From assembly GCA_030634615.1 (NCBI GenBank), contig DAOWAL010000066.1:1-6730 (forward strand): a stretch of 6,730 nucleotides of DNA, given 5' to 3'. Source of the stretch: Candidatus Aenigmatarchaeota archaeon (lineage in GTDB: Archaea; Aenigmatarchaeota; Aenigmatarchaeia; QMZP01; QMZT01). The notes under the pieces were generated by a model. It was not told the origin of the DNA. It made no database searches and saw only the letters and a list, made by a program, of their open reading frames with translations. This document shows, one piece after another, positions 1-6,438 of the stretch. Position numbers and translations under genes: made by a program. The number at the start of each line of letters is the position of its first letter. Positions within the stretch are counted from its first letter, which is position 1.

Positions 1-951
1 CAAAAATTTCGATAATTGTGGAAACGCGTGACTCCCAAGCGTGTATCCGGTTGTTGTAAGTGCTGAAAACGCATAAAACACACCAAGTCTTATAGGTTCG
101 GATAATGCCATAAATGACACTGATAAAAAGATTGAAAATGCTAATATGAAAAACCAGAACAGGTATGCTTCACCATTTTTGAAATATTCCTTGAAATCTT
201 TGTTAAATACTTTACTATGAATGAAAAACGATGTTGACCCCACAAGCATGAGTAGTATCGTAACTATTTCTACTGCAATGTTATTATAGTGCCCAATAGA
301 ACCATTCATTGTCGAAAATCCGCCCGTGGAAAGTGATGTCAATGTGTGGTTCACAGAATCAAAGAGCGGCATTCCTGCGAAAAATAATAAAAATACACCA
401 ATAACTGTGTAAACAGCATATATTATACCTATCTTTTTTACAGTCGAATAAACACTGGCCTCTATTCTTCTTCCGCCGCTTTCTGCCCTGTACATGTAGT
501 AAGATGACATTCCAGGAGAGGAAAGAAGCAGTAAGAATATGGCAAGTATTCCTATACCGCCTATCCACTGTGTAAGTGATCTCCAGAACAGTATCGAATA
601 AGGAAGTGTCTCAGGATTAACAGTTGTCAGTCCGGTTGTGGTAAAACCTGACACAGATTCGAAAACAGCATCAATTGGTTCCATGTGGTCAAGGTATGGG
701 ATTGCACCAACGGTAGATATTATAACAAACGTAAGACTTGCGATGACCATTGCTGAACCCAGTGTCAGCTTTTCTGTTTTGAATTTCCTGCTTAGAAATA
801 TTCCAATTACAAATGATATAACCGAACCGAATACGAACGGAACAAAAACTCCTTCGTTGAAAATTATACTCACAACGATTGGGAAAAGCATGAGCACTGA
901 AAGCACCACTAAAACAAGACCTATATAGGCAAAAACTGATTTCCAGTTCAT
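1..951 (-). CDS. trkH: TrkH-type potassium transporter, C-terminus cut by window edge
   Basis: Membrane channel-like subunit of a Trk/Ktr K+ uptake system, which normally works with a cytoplasmic NAD-binding TrkA subunit (none is visible here). I translated the minus strand by hand: 317 open codons from the ATG at 951 to base 1. The family repeats a membrane-pore-membrane unit four times, each with a selectivity filter. Three filters are visible: FTTTGLT at residues 103-109, LSTGGFS at 207-213 and LTTTGYT at 298-304. The stretch WRSLTQWIGGIGI (about 123-135) is a TrkH hallmark. Hydrophobic segments lie near residues 5-30, 36-53, 65-84, 131-145, 173-192, 226-244 and 263-283. Full-length relatives are roughly 480 residues, so the last third, with filter 4, lies outside the window. 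There is no Shine-Dalgarno sequence before the ATG. A TATA-like element about 26 bases upstream suggests a leaderless transcript. It is transcribed divergently from the pilin-like gene. Family assignment is firm; ion selectivity is inferred from the family. Confidence 0.93.
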   Translation of the reverse strand, partial: MNWKSVFAYIGLVLVVLSVLMLFPIVVSIIFNEGVFVPFVFGSVISFVIGIFLSRKFKTEKLTLGSAMVIASLTFVIISTVGAIPYLDHMEPIDAVFESVSGFTTTGLTTVNPETLPYSILFWRSLTQWIGGIGILAIFLLLLSSPGMSSYYMYRAESGGRRIEASVYSTVKKIGIIYAVYTVIGVFLLFFAGMPLFDSVNHTLTSLSTGGFSTMNGSIGHYNNIAVEIVTILLMLVGSTSFFIHSKVFNKDFKEYFKNGEAYLFWFFILAFSIFLSVSFMALSEPIRLGVFYAFSALTTTGYTLGSHAFPQLSKFL

Positions 952-1000
952 AATTTATAATGTCTCAGAAGGTAATATTAATTGACATCTATTTTAGGGG
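951..1000. promoter_or_regulatory. Divergent promoter region between trkH and the pilin-like gene
   Basis: Only 55 bases separate the two divergent start codons. TAATATTA at 973-980 reads the same on both strands and is centred about 26 bases from the trkH ATG and about 30 from the pilin-like ATG, so a single TATA-like box could serve leaderless transcripts both ways. A second candidate for the plus strand, ATTTATAAT at 953-961, directly abuts the trkH start codon and would give a leader of about 22 bases. That leader would include AGGGGAT (996-1002), a weak Shine-Dalgarno-like match five bases before the ATG. These are pattern calls without mapped transcription starts. Confidence 0.45.
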
Positions 1001-1006
1001 ATTTAA

Positions 1007-2536
1007 ATGAAGGGTTTTATGCACATTGTTGAAATACTGCTTGTTGCATTGCTGGTATTTATGGCGTTTACCCAGTTTTCTACAATACCTAACGTTTCGG
1101 AAAACTGGTCGAATGTGAAGCTTAGCATAATGGCAAATGACATACTAAGAGCACTTGATGCAAAAGGTGTAGACTGGATGAACAAAACAGAACTTAGCAC
1201 AGAACTTGAAGATATCGTGCCTGAAAATATGATATATTCTATTGTTTTAGAAAATGTAATAAGACCTGAGATAAAGGTAGGGTGTTATTGTGACGACGGT
1301 GAACTTGCCGCTGTTGAAAATATGATTAAACCCAAAAATTTTGCAATAAATGATGAGAACATAACAATTGAAGTCTTCCAGATAGATGACATAAATGAAT
1401 TGTTTTCATTGGAATTTGATGTAGCATTGTTATACGGTTACGAGGACCTTTCGCTAAGTCCGTATCCTCTGATGAATTTCCTTGACAAAGACAAAGGAGT
1501 GATTGAGATATTAAACCCAAGGGTTATAGACAGCACCCAAAAAGGAATTTTTGGGATAAACTCAAGTACAACAAACGCAGCATCAAGCGGTATAAAATTC
1601 ACAGATAACAGCAAAATTAATGGAAGAGAGATGAACAAAATATACGATTATTTCTTCCACATACCATCGTTTTATGATAATTTCGATGATTTGGAAAAAT
1701 GGAATCTTAATGATAACGGGAACATCCATTTAACTTTAGGAGACCCTGAACCTTCATTAAGACTCATAGGAGCAACTGAGACTGATTTTGTGGAAACCAG
1801 ATATTACAGATCATTTGTTGAAGGTGATATAGATTTTGATATTCTTCTCAGAGAAGGTGGTGCAGTATTTTTAGGATTTGGTAAGAATTATGGATATGAA
1901 TATCTTGCATCAATATCGGCAACGGAAACTGTTGGATATGATTCGTTCTACAGAAAATATCCTCTTACTAGCATAGGTTCAAACACATCACATATCACAA
2001 CAATAAATGAGTGGCACCATATCAAAATAGTAGTAGCATCAGGCTCACTTGAATTATACAACGATGGAGAATTGGTTGCTTCAAACACATTATCATTGAA
2101 TACGGGTGCAAACATAACAATCTCTGGAAATTCTGTATCAACTGGACATGTCATGATTGATAATTTTAGAGTGACACACAGAGATTCGCCCACATTTGAA
2201 AATTTCCTGGAGTCGTATGAAAACACGACACAGTTAAACGATGACAATAACAGAATATTATTGTCACAACTTGGTACAAATGTTCCGGCATGCGTAATAA
2301 ATTACAACGTAGAAGGCATAGGAAAGGGCAGAACAGCATGGATATCAAACAGTTCACAAAATTATGAAAAGTATAATACGGTTGTTAAATCACTGATACT
2401 CTGGGCAGCAGGAAATAGATATAATATAGTAAAAGCTGATATCAAAAATCCTTCAAATTCTTACATACACAAGGTTTACAACAAGGACATGTTTCAGAAT
2501 GTAAAAATATTATTACAGCTAGGTTATCTTTACTAA
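1007..2536 (+). CDS. Secreted, membrane-anchored pilin-like protein with a concanavalin-like domain
   Basis: No exact function is recognised; this is probably an extracytoplasmic surface protein. The N-terminus is MKGFMHIVE followed by a hydrophobic stretch (about 8-24), resembling an archaeal class III prepilin signal (KG, small spacer, E, hydrophobic helix). Residues 221-392 look like a concanavalin A-like jelly roll: it opens with FYDNFDDLEKW, has NEWHHIKIVV at 334-343 and YNDGELVA at 351-358, and closes with HVMIDNFRV. The flanking parts look like two halves of one alpha/beta domain: FDVALLYGYEDL (137-148) and KGVIEIL (163-169) before it, GKGRTAWIS (439-447) and VVKSLILWAAG (459-469) after it. 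This resembles GATase/ThuA-like folds, but only weakly. A CxC pair lies at 93-95, and about nine N-x-S/T sequons are present, which fits glycosylation outside the cell. The C-terminus (DMFQNVKILLQLGYLY) resembles pilin-like beta strands. The ATG is preceded by only a weak Shine-Dalgarno-like sequence. The gene ends 32 bases before aIF1A. Reality of the gene is near certain; domain calls are inference. Confidence 0.88.
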   Translation: MKGFMHIVEILLVALLVFMAFTQFSTIPNVSENWSNVKLSIMANDILRALDAKGVDWMNKTELSTELEDIVPENMIYSIVLENVIRPEIKVGCYCDDGELAAVENMIKPKNFAINDENITIEVFQIDDINELFSLEFDVALLYGYEDLSLSPYPLMNFLDKDKGVIEILNPRVIDSTQKGIFGINSSTTNAASSGIKFTDNSKINGREMNKIYDYFFHIPSFYDNFDDLEKWNLNDNGNIHLTLGDPEPSLRLIGATETDFVETRYYRSFVEGDIDFDILLREGGAVFLGFGKNYGYEYLASISATETVGYDSFYRKYPLTSIGSNTSHITTINEWHHIKIVVASGSLELYNDGELVASNTLSLNTGANITISGNSVSTGHVMIDNFRVTHRDSPTFENFLESYENTTQLNDDNNRILLSQLGTNVPACVINYNVEGIGKGRTAWISNSSQNYEKYNTVVKSLILWAAGNRYNIVKADIKNPSNSYIHKVYNKDMFQNVKILLQLGYLY

Positions 2537-2538
2537 GA

Positions 2539-2548
2539 CTTTTATTTC
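2539..2548 (+). promoter_or_regulatory. TATA-like element before aIF1A
   Basis: CTTTTATTTC begins just after the stop codon of the pilin-like gene and is centred about 26 bases before the aIF1A ATG. There is no Shine-Dalgarno sequence before that ATG, so a leaderless aIF1A transcript is plausible. The T-rich stretch could equally help terminate the upstream transcript. Confidence 0.4.
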
Positions 2549-2568
2549 CATGTTGTCGTTTATTTACT

Positions 2569-2883
2569 ATGAGCTATCCAAACCGAAACAAAAATAACAC
2601 TGAGATTGTGAGAGTGAAAATGCCAAGAAACGGGCAAATGCTCGGAATGGTAGAAGAAATGCTCGGCGGAGGAAGATTCAGGGTACACTGCAAGGATAAG
2701 AATACAAGGATTTGCAGGGTATCGGGAAAATTCAGAAGAAGGCAATGGATAAGGCCGGGTGACATAGTCCTGCTAAAACCATGGGAAGTCCAAGAAGATG
2801 AAAGAGGGGACATACTGTGGAAATACAGGCGTGCAGAAGTCGACTGGTTAAGAAAAAGAGGTTTTCTCGAAGGGTTCGTCTGA
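2569..2883 (+). CDS. eif1A: Translation initiation factor 1A (aIF1A)
   Basis: Binds the A-site region of the small ribosomal subunit and, with aIF1 and aIF2, promotes initiator tRNA placement and start-codon scanning. The 104-residue length is normal for archaea. A short polar N-terminal tail (1-15) leads into the single S1/OB fold (about 18-93). Family signatures are KMPRNGQMLGMVEEMLG (17-33), TRICRVSGKFRRRQWIRPGDIVL (46-68), the PWE segment after it, and the terminal ILWKYRRAEVDWLRKRGFL block (82-100). The basic surface (GKFRRRQW) is the expected RNA-contact strand. The start is the first in-frame ATG and matches the usual N-terminal length. It heads the housekeeping cluster with the KH protein and topoisomerase VI and probably has its own promoter in the preceding gap. 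Assignment rests on direct sequence resemblance along the whole length. Confidence 0.96.
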   Translation: MSYPNRNKNNTEIVRVKMPRNGQMLGMVEEMLGGGRFRVHCKDKNTRICRVSGKFRRRQWIRPGDIVLLKPWEVQEDERGDILWKYRRAEVDWLRKRGFLEGFV

Positions 2884-2919
2884 AACATTTAAGTTTTTGC
2901 TAAACCAAAAAGAATTGGT
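2884..2919 (+). promoter_or_regulatory. Short aIF1A-KH gene gap with a weak TATA-like element
   Basis: ACATTTAAGT (2885-2894) is centred about 30 bases before the KH protein ATG, and no Shine-Dalgarno sequence precedes that ATG. A leaderless internal transcript is therefore possible, though read-through from aIF1A is equally likely. In many archaea a RIO1 kinase gene sits at this junction; this gap holds no gene. Confidence 0.3.
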
Positions 2920-3405
2920 ATGATCGATGTTATTAAAATTCCCGAACAGCGAAAAGGAGTTCTTATTGGAAAGAATGGTTCGGTGAAAAAACAAATAGAA
3001 GAAAAAACGAAAACAACATTAACAATAGATGAAGATATAGAAATCGAAGGCGAATCACTCGACGTTCTTAAGTCAAAAGAGATTGTAAAGGCAATTGGCA
3101 GAGGATTTTCTCCTGAAATTGCACTGAAACTTTTGGACGATGATTACAGATTAATTGTAATAAGTCTTGGCAATGAAACCGTGAAGAAAATGAAAAGAAT
3201 GTTTTCAAGGGTCATTGGCAGAGAAGGAAAATGTAAACGTAAAATAGAATTCAGAACGAATACATGCATCGAAATATATGGAAAAACCATTTCTATAATA
3301 GGAAACTGGGAAAACGCAGACAAGGCAAATGAACTGGTGGAACTTCTTCTGAAAGGCAAACCTCATGCATACGTATACAAACGCCTGGAGGATATGACAT
3401 CATGA
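2920..3405 (+). CDS. Two-KH-domain RNA-binding protein, archaeal Pno1/Dim2 (Krr1-like) homologue
   Basis: Homologue of eukaryotic Pno1/Dim2, which binds near the 3' end of small-subunit rRNA precursors and helps the Nob1 nuclease and the dimethyltransferase; archaeal members are thought to act in 16S rRNA maturation. KH1 (about 3-57) carries the GxxG loop GKNG at 17-20. KH2 (about 76-145) carries GREG at 100-103. Between them is the family motif [21 protein letters not shown] (58-78), and the C-terminal helix ends with [17 protein letters not shown] (141-157), also diagnostic. At 161 residues it is slightly short: KH1 seems to have a trimmed turn around residues 33-42. It starts 36 bases after aIF1A, and its stop overlaps the top6B start as ATGA, so translation of the two is likely coupled. 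Family assignment is strong; the precise rRNA role is from relatives. Confidence 0.92.
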   Translation: MIDVIKIPEQRKGVLIGKNGSVKKQIEEKTKTTLTIDEDIEIEGESLDVLKSKEIVKAIGRGFSPEIALKLLDDDYRLIVISLGNETVKKMKRMFSRVIGREGKCKRKIEFRTNTCIEIYGKTISIIGNWENADKANELVELLLKGKPHAYVYKRLEDMTS

Positions 3406-5075
3406 TTGCAGAAGATTTTGCAAAACAGCAAAGATCGATATCGATCTCGGAATTCTTTGAAAAAAACAGGCACCTACTCGGTTTTGACAATAAAGTGAAA
3501 GCACTCCTTATGATTATCAAGGAAGGTGTGGACAACTCGCTTGACGCAACCGAAGAAGCTGGAATACTTCCTGATATTTATGTTAAGGTAAAAGAACTGA
3601 AACCGGAAGTTTACGAAATAATAATAAAGGACAATGGTCCGGGTGTTGTGAAAAAACAAATACCAAAAATATTTGGTAAGCTGCTTTACGGTTCTAAATT
3701 TCACAAGCTTAAACAATCGCGTGGACAGCAGGGAATAGGAATATCTGCTGCAACACTTTACAGTCAACTGACAACAGGTGAACCACTTCAGATTGTAAGC
3801 TCAATAGGTGACGGAATTTTACACAAATATAGGATAAAGATAGACGTCAGAAAAAATGAGCCGATAATAATGGACAGCGGTTCAGAAGAAGGCATACAGT
3901 GGAGAGGGGTTCAGTTGAAATTCGCAACAGAAGGAATATACAGAGAAGGCAAGCAGTCAATACCCGAATACATAAAACAAACCGCAATATCAAACCCACA
4001 CGCAAACATAATTTTCGATTCACCGAAGGGCAGAATGGAATTCATAAGAGTAATAGATCATCTTCCAAAAAAGCCAAAAGAAATACAGCCTCATTTAAAG
4101 GGGGTGGAACTTGGTATTATACTAAGAATGCTCAGGGAAACAAAGGCGAGAACACTTTCGAATTTCTTCACAAGTGAATTTACAAAAATTGGGAGAACGA
4201 GCGCCAAAGAAATATGTTACAGGGCAGGGATAGAGGAAACTAAAAAACCTAAGAAAATCACAGATGATGAAGCTAGAAAAATAATAGCTGTTGTAAAAGG
4301 TGTAAAACTTCTAAAACCGCCAACAGATTGTCTGTCACCTCTCGGAATAGATGTCACAAAAGAGGGCATGAGAAAGGAACTTGAACCTGAATGGATAGAC
4401 TCTATAACAAGACCACCAGAGGTTTACAGAGGATGGCCGTTTCAAATTGAAGTTGGAATAGCATATGGTGGTAAAATTGAAAGTCCAAAGGTTATGAGAT
4501 TTGCAAACAGAGTCCCATTGCTTTATCAAGCAGGTGATTGTGCTATCACAAAGTCAGTAACAGGCGTTGAATGGAAAAGATATGGTCTCAACGGCAAAGG
4601 AATGCCCGAAGACCCTGTTACAATTTTTGTTCACATGGTATCTGTATGGGTACCATTTACTTCAGAATCAAAGGAGGCAATAGCATCATATCCGATCATA
4701 ATAAAGGAAATAAAACTTGCTTTACAGGAATGTGCAAGAAAGCTTGGGCTGTATCTTTCAGGTAAAAGGAAACTTGAGTATCACAAGCAAAGATTAAACA
4801 CATTTGAAAAGTATTCAGATGAAACAGCAAACGCAATATCAGAACTTACAAATGTGAAAAAGGAAAGTATAAAGAGCATATTTACAGAACTTATAGAATC
4901 GAAAAGAGATCATCCAAAGGAGGAGGAAAATGGTAGAGGAGAAGCTGAAGAAGTTGGGCCACCGAGTGTTGAACCAAGCTCAGAAGAAGGAGAATCCTAC
5001 GATAGAGCTGCCCGTCAGGTCACTCTCGAACGTTTACTTCGACGAGAAGACCGGCCTGATTCAAATGGGGAATAA
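3402..5075 (+). CDS. top6B: DNA topoisomerase VI subunit B, ATPase, with overprinted C-terminal tail
   Basis: ATPase subunit of the A2B2 type IIB topoisomerase; ATP-driven dimerisation clamps one duplex and drives passage through the break made by Top6A. The GHKL domain (about 1-225) shows the N box EGVDNSLDA with E41 and N45, the DNGPG loop (77-81) and RGQQGIG (107-113). An H2TH region follows (about 230-305), then the transducer (about 306-470) with [26 protein letters not shown] and SESKEAIA; K424 in the last probably corresponds to the ATP-sensing switch lysine. The start overlaps the KH stop (ATGA). Recognisable Top6B sequence ends near residue 500. The last 48 residues (510-557) are read out of phase with top6A and are Glu/Pro/Ser/Arg-rich without likeness to other Top6B ends. 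The usual family range is about 530-650 residues, so total length is not abnormal. Confidence 0.97.
   Translation: MIAEDFAKQQRSISISEFFEKNRHLLGFDNKVKALLMIIKEGVDNSLDATEEAGILPDIYVKVKELKPEVYEIIIKDNGPGVVKKQIPKIFGKLLYGSKFHKLKQSRGQQGIGISAATLYSQLTTGEPLQIVSSIGDGILHKYRIKIDVRKNEPIIMDSGSEEGIQWRGVQLKFATEGIYREGKQSIPEYIKQTAISNPHANIIFDSPKGRMEFIRVIDHLPKKPKEIQPHLKGVELGIILRMLRETKARTLSNFFTSEFTKIGRTSAKEICYRAGIEETKKPKKITDDEARKIIAVVKGVKLLKPPTDCLSPLGIDVTKEGMRKELEPEWIDSITRPPEVYRGWPFQIEVGIAYGGKIESPKVMRFANRVPLLYQAGDCAITKSVTGVEWKRYGLNGKGMPEDPVTIFVHMVSVWVPFTSESKEAIASYPIIIKEIKLALQECARKLGLYLSGKRKLEYHKQRLNTFEKYSDETANAISELTNVKKESIKSIFTELIESKRDHPKEEENGRGEAEEVGPPSVEPSSEEGESYDRAARQVTLERLLRREDRPDSNGE
3432..3447. repeat. Perfect 16-base palindrome inside the start of top6B
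   Basis: AGATCGATATCGATCT is exactly its own reverse complement. It lies 30 bases after the top6B ATG and encodes RSISIS (residues 11-16) with alternating TCG and ATA/ATC codons. It could be a simple by-product of a repeated Ser-Ile stretch or a binding site or RNA hairpin near the translation start. No second copy was noticed in the window. Confidence 0.6.
4919..4926 (+). promoter_or_regulatory. Strong Shine-Dalgarno sequence for top6A inside top6B
   Basis: GGAGGAGG ends three bases before the top6A ATG; its first GGAGG has a six-base spacer. It is the only near-perfect anti-16S match before a start codon in this window and decides the top6A start. In the top6A frame a TAG at 4894-4896 closes the region upstream, and no other ATG lies between that stop and 4930. 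It encodes KEEE in the top6B frame. Confidence 0.85.
4930..5075 (+). other. 146-base out-of-phase coding overlap of top6B and top6A
   Basis: Both frames are open and used: top6A encodes its conserved N-terminal block here, and top6B encodes its last 48 residues, ending EDRPDSNGE. Third codon positions of top6A are first positions of top6B. Every Lys (7) and Glu (5) codon of top6A here ends in G. This turns many would-be Lys codons of the top6B frame into Glu or Gly and makes that tail acidic in its first half. The second half of the tail is Arg-rich and uses CGT, CGA and CGG, unlike the AGA/AGG preferred elsewhere in the gene. Confidence 0.85.
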
Positions 5076-6006
5076 GACAAGTCAGAGATATTATCTGAAT
5101 GTTGCCCATACGAAGAAGTTTATGCAGACATTGCTAGTTGCAGCTGAATGTAAAAAAATCATAGACCAGAAGGTTACAACCTCTATCAGGGACATGTACT
5201 ATGCTCTCAAAAGAACCATTCCTCAAACAAAAGAAAATACATTCGAAGAACAAAGCGAAAGCGATCCTGTCATAGAAGACATTGAAGCAATGCTCGACAC
5301 CCTTAGAGAAAAACTTCATCTGAGGACAGACAGAAAGGGATACATGGCAGGAAATGTTGTTGTGGATGATTTGGGTGACAGGATCAACTGTGCAAAAATG
5401 GGAAGTTCTGGCTGGGCCATTCCAAGTAATGTTGAAGAAGAAGTCATAAAATTTGACAACATAAAAGCAGACTATGTGATTGTTGTAGAAAAAGATGCTG
5501 TCTGGCAGCGTCTGAACGAGGATCGGTTCTGGAAGAAAAACAACTGCATTATAGTTACAGGTAAGGGTCAACCGGCAAGAGGCTGCAGGCGTTTGATCAA
5601 CAGACTGCACATGGAACATAAACTCCCAATTTATGTACTCACGGACGCTGACCCTTGGGGATATTATATTTACTCTGTTATCAAACAAGGTTCCATTAAC
5701 CTTTCTTTCCTTTCGGATAGACTGGGGACACCAAGTGCAAAGTTCATAGGTTTGACAACAATGGATGTTGAAAAGTTTGATATCCCAAGAAATGTTACGA
5801 TTAGGCTCAACAAAGGCGATGAAAAAAGAATAAAAGAAATGAGCAACTATGTATGGTTCAAGCCAAAGGAATGGCAAAGAGAACTTGCACACATGAAAAA
5901 GGCAGGACATAAATTAGAACTTGAGGCTCTTTCTGCAAAAGGAATCAAATATATATCACAAAAATATCTACCTGAAAAGATAAACAGCAGAGATTTTCTA
6001 CCCTAA
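4930..6006 (+). CDS. top6A: DNA topoisomerase VI subunit A, Spo11-like DNA-cleaving subunit
   Basis: Makes the transient double-strand break through a tyrosyl-DNA link; the archaeal relative of meiotic Spo11. The N-terminal [17 protein letters not shown] (22-38) is a conserved Top6A block, confirming that coding starts well before the end of top6B. The winged-helix 5Y-CAP domain holds [10 protein letters not shown] (85-94), with Y91, the second Tyr, the likely nucleophile. The Toprim domain has E187 in VIVVEKDA and the metal-binding D239 and D241 in TDADPWG. The C-terminal half (about 245-358) is complete and ends RDFLP. The 358-residue length is typical. Translation starts from a strong Shine-Dalgarno sequence inside top6B, 146 bases before the top6B stop. 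Codon use shifts at the overlap: only AAG and GAG inside, mostly AAA and GAA after. Its 3' end overlaps the convergent ORF by 9 bases. Confidence 0.97.
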   Translation: MVEEKLKKLGHRVLNQAQKKENPTIELPVRSLSNVYFDEKTGLIQMGNKTSQRYYLNVAHTKKFMQTLLVAAECKKIIDQKVTTSIRDMYYALKRTIPQTKENTFEEQSESDPVIEDIEAMLDTLREKLHLRTDRKGYMAGNVVVDDLGDRINCAKMGSSGWAIPSNVEEEVIKFDNIKADYVIVVEKDAVWQRLNEDRFWKKNNCIIVTGKGQPARGCRRLINRLHMEHKLPIYVLTDADPWGYYIYSVIKQGSINLSFLSDRLGTPSAKFIGLTTMDVEKFDIPRNVTIRLNKGDEKRIKEMSNYVWFKPKEWQRELAHMKKAGHKLELEALSAKGIKYISQKYLPEKINSRDFLP

Positions 6007-6438
6007 AAAATATGGATTTTTCCTACGTTGTTTTAGAATTTTTTTCTGTTGTCTTGCTGCCATTTTTTGTCTTTTTATCGCAGCTTTTTTATCAGCATCC
6101 CAGTTGAGAAATGAATCGTTGTGTATTGAGGAGTAAACTGTTTTACTGATAATTTTCTTTAAACCACGATAAACAAGAACACCACCTAAAATTGGACCAA
6201 TTATCCAAGCGCACATTTGAACATTTGGATCATCAAACGTTTGATCAATTCCATTTATCATTCTATCAAAACCGTTAGTTGCTTTCGTTGTACTAACCGA
6301 TTTAGATAGTTTTTGTTTATTTATATGCTGCAAATATTTTGAATTCAAAGTTATCGAATTATAAATAGGAGTATCATTTGATAAATATTTTCCAGTATTA
6401 CCATTCAAATAATTAATTGATGTTGCCATAGTAGTCAT
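5998..6438 (-). CDS. Hypothetical single-pass membrane protein with a basic C-terminal tail
   Basis: Not recognised. It is 146 residues. The first 70 are polar, rich in Asn, Ser and Thr and low in hydrophobic runs. One likely transmembrane helix, CAWIIGPILGGVLVY (76-90), is followed by RGLKK. The last 35 residues form a strongly basic, Gln/Lys/Arg/Ala-rich helix (about 114-140) that begins NWDADKKAAIKRQK. By the positive-inside rule the basic tail should be cytoplasmic and the N-terminus outside, without a cleavable signal peptide. A basic helix could touch RNA, DNA or ribosomes, but nothing proves this. The ATG at 6438 is used; a second ATG three codons in is equally possible, and neither has a Shine-Dalgarno sequence. 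ACCTATAAGT (6490-6481, minus) is a candidate TATA box. It converges on top6A and shares its last 9 bases. A 440-base open frame in AT-rich DNA, with a coherent membrane topology, argues that it is real. Confidence 0.6.
   Translation of the reverse strand: MTTMATSINYLNGNTGKYLSNDTPIYNSITLNSKYLQHINKQKLSKSVSTTKATNGFDRMINGIDQTFDDPNVQMCAWIIGPILGGVLVYRGLKKIISKTVYSSIHNDSFLNWDADKKAAIKRQKMAARQQKKILKQRRKNPYFLG
6017..6045 (+). terminator. Possible T-tract terminator after top6A
   Basis: Two T runs, five bases at 6017-6021 and seven at 6039-6045, follow the top6A stop. Archaeal termination often needs only T tracts on the non-template strand. The same bases are Lys codons of the opposing ORF, so the runs may simply reflect its coding. 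Confidence 0.35.

Noticed and set aside
638..928. 96-codon plus-strand frame within the trkH region
   Set aside because: The opposite strand encodes a clear TrkH with three selectivity filters; this frame is a Thr/Ser/Ile-rich shadow.
2574..2888. 104-codon minus-strand frame opposite aIF1A
   Set aside because: A mirror of a strongly conserved gene with no promoter, start context or recognisable protein.
3899..4177. 92-codon plus-strand frame inside top6B in another phase
   Set aside because: It overlaps the conserved GHKL/H2TH part of Top6B, has an Arg/Lys/Asn-rich composition typical of out-of-frame reading, and has no Shine-Dalgarno sequence.
4635..4656. Inverted repeat ATGGTA / TACCAT with a ten-base spacer in top6B
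   Set aside because: Only six-base arms inside conserved coding sequence, not near any gene boundary.
4890..5075. top6B and top6A being a single gene broken by a sequencing error
   Set aside because: The two proteins are separate subunits in archaea, top6A has its own strong Shine-Dalgarno sequence and ATG, and its frame is closed by a TAG at 4894-4896.
5083..5099. Inverted repeat TCAGA / TCTGA just after the top6B stop
   Set aside because: Five-base arms with an AT spacer inside top6A; too weak for a terminator or operator.
5134..5910. 258-codon open frame on the minus strand opposite top6A
   Set aside because: It lies wholly antisense to a gene with all catalytic motifs of Top6A, shows no coherent domain, and is rich in Cys, Phe and His as expected from reading Lys/Glu-rich coding DNA backwards.
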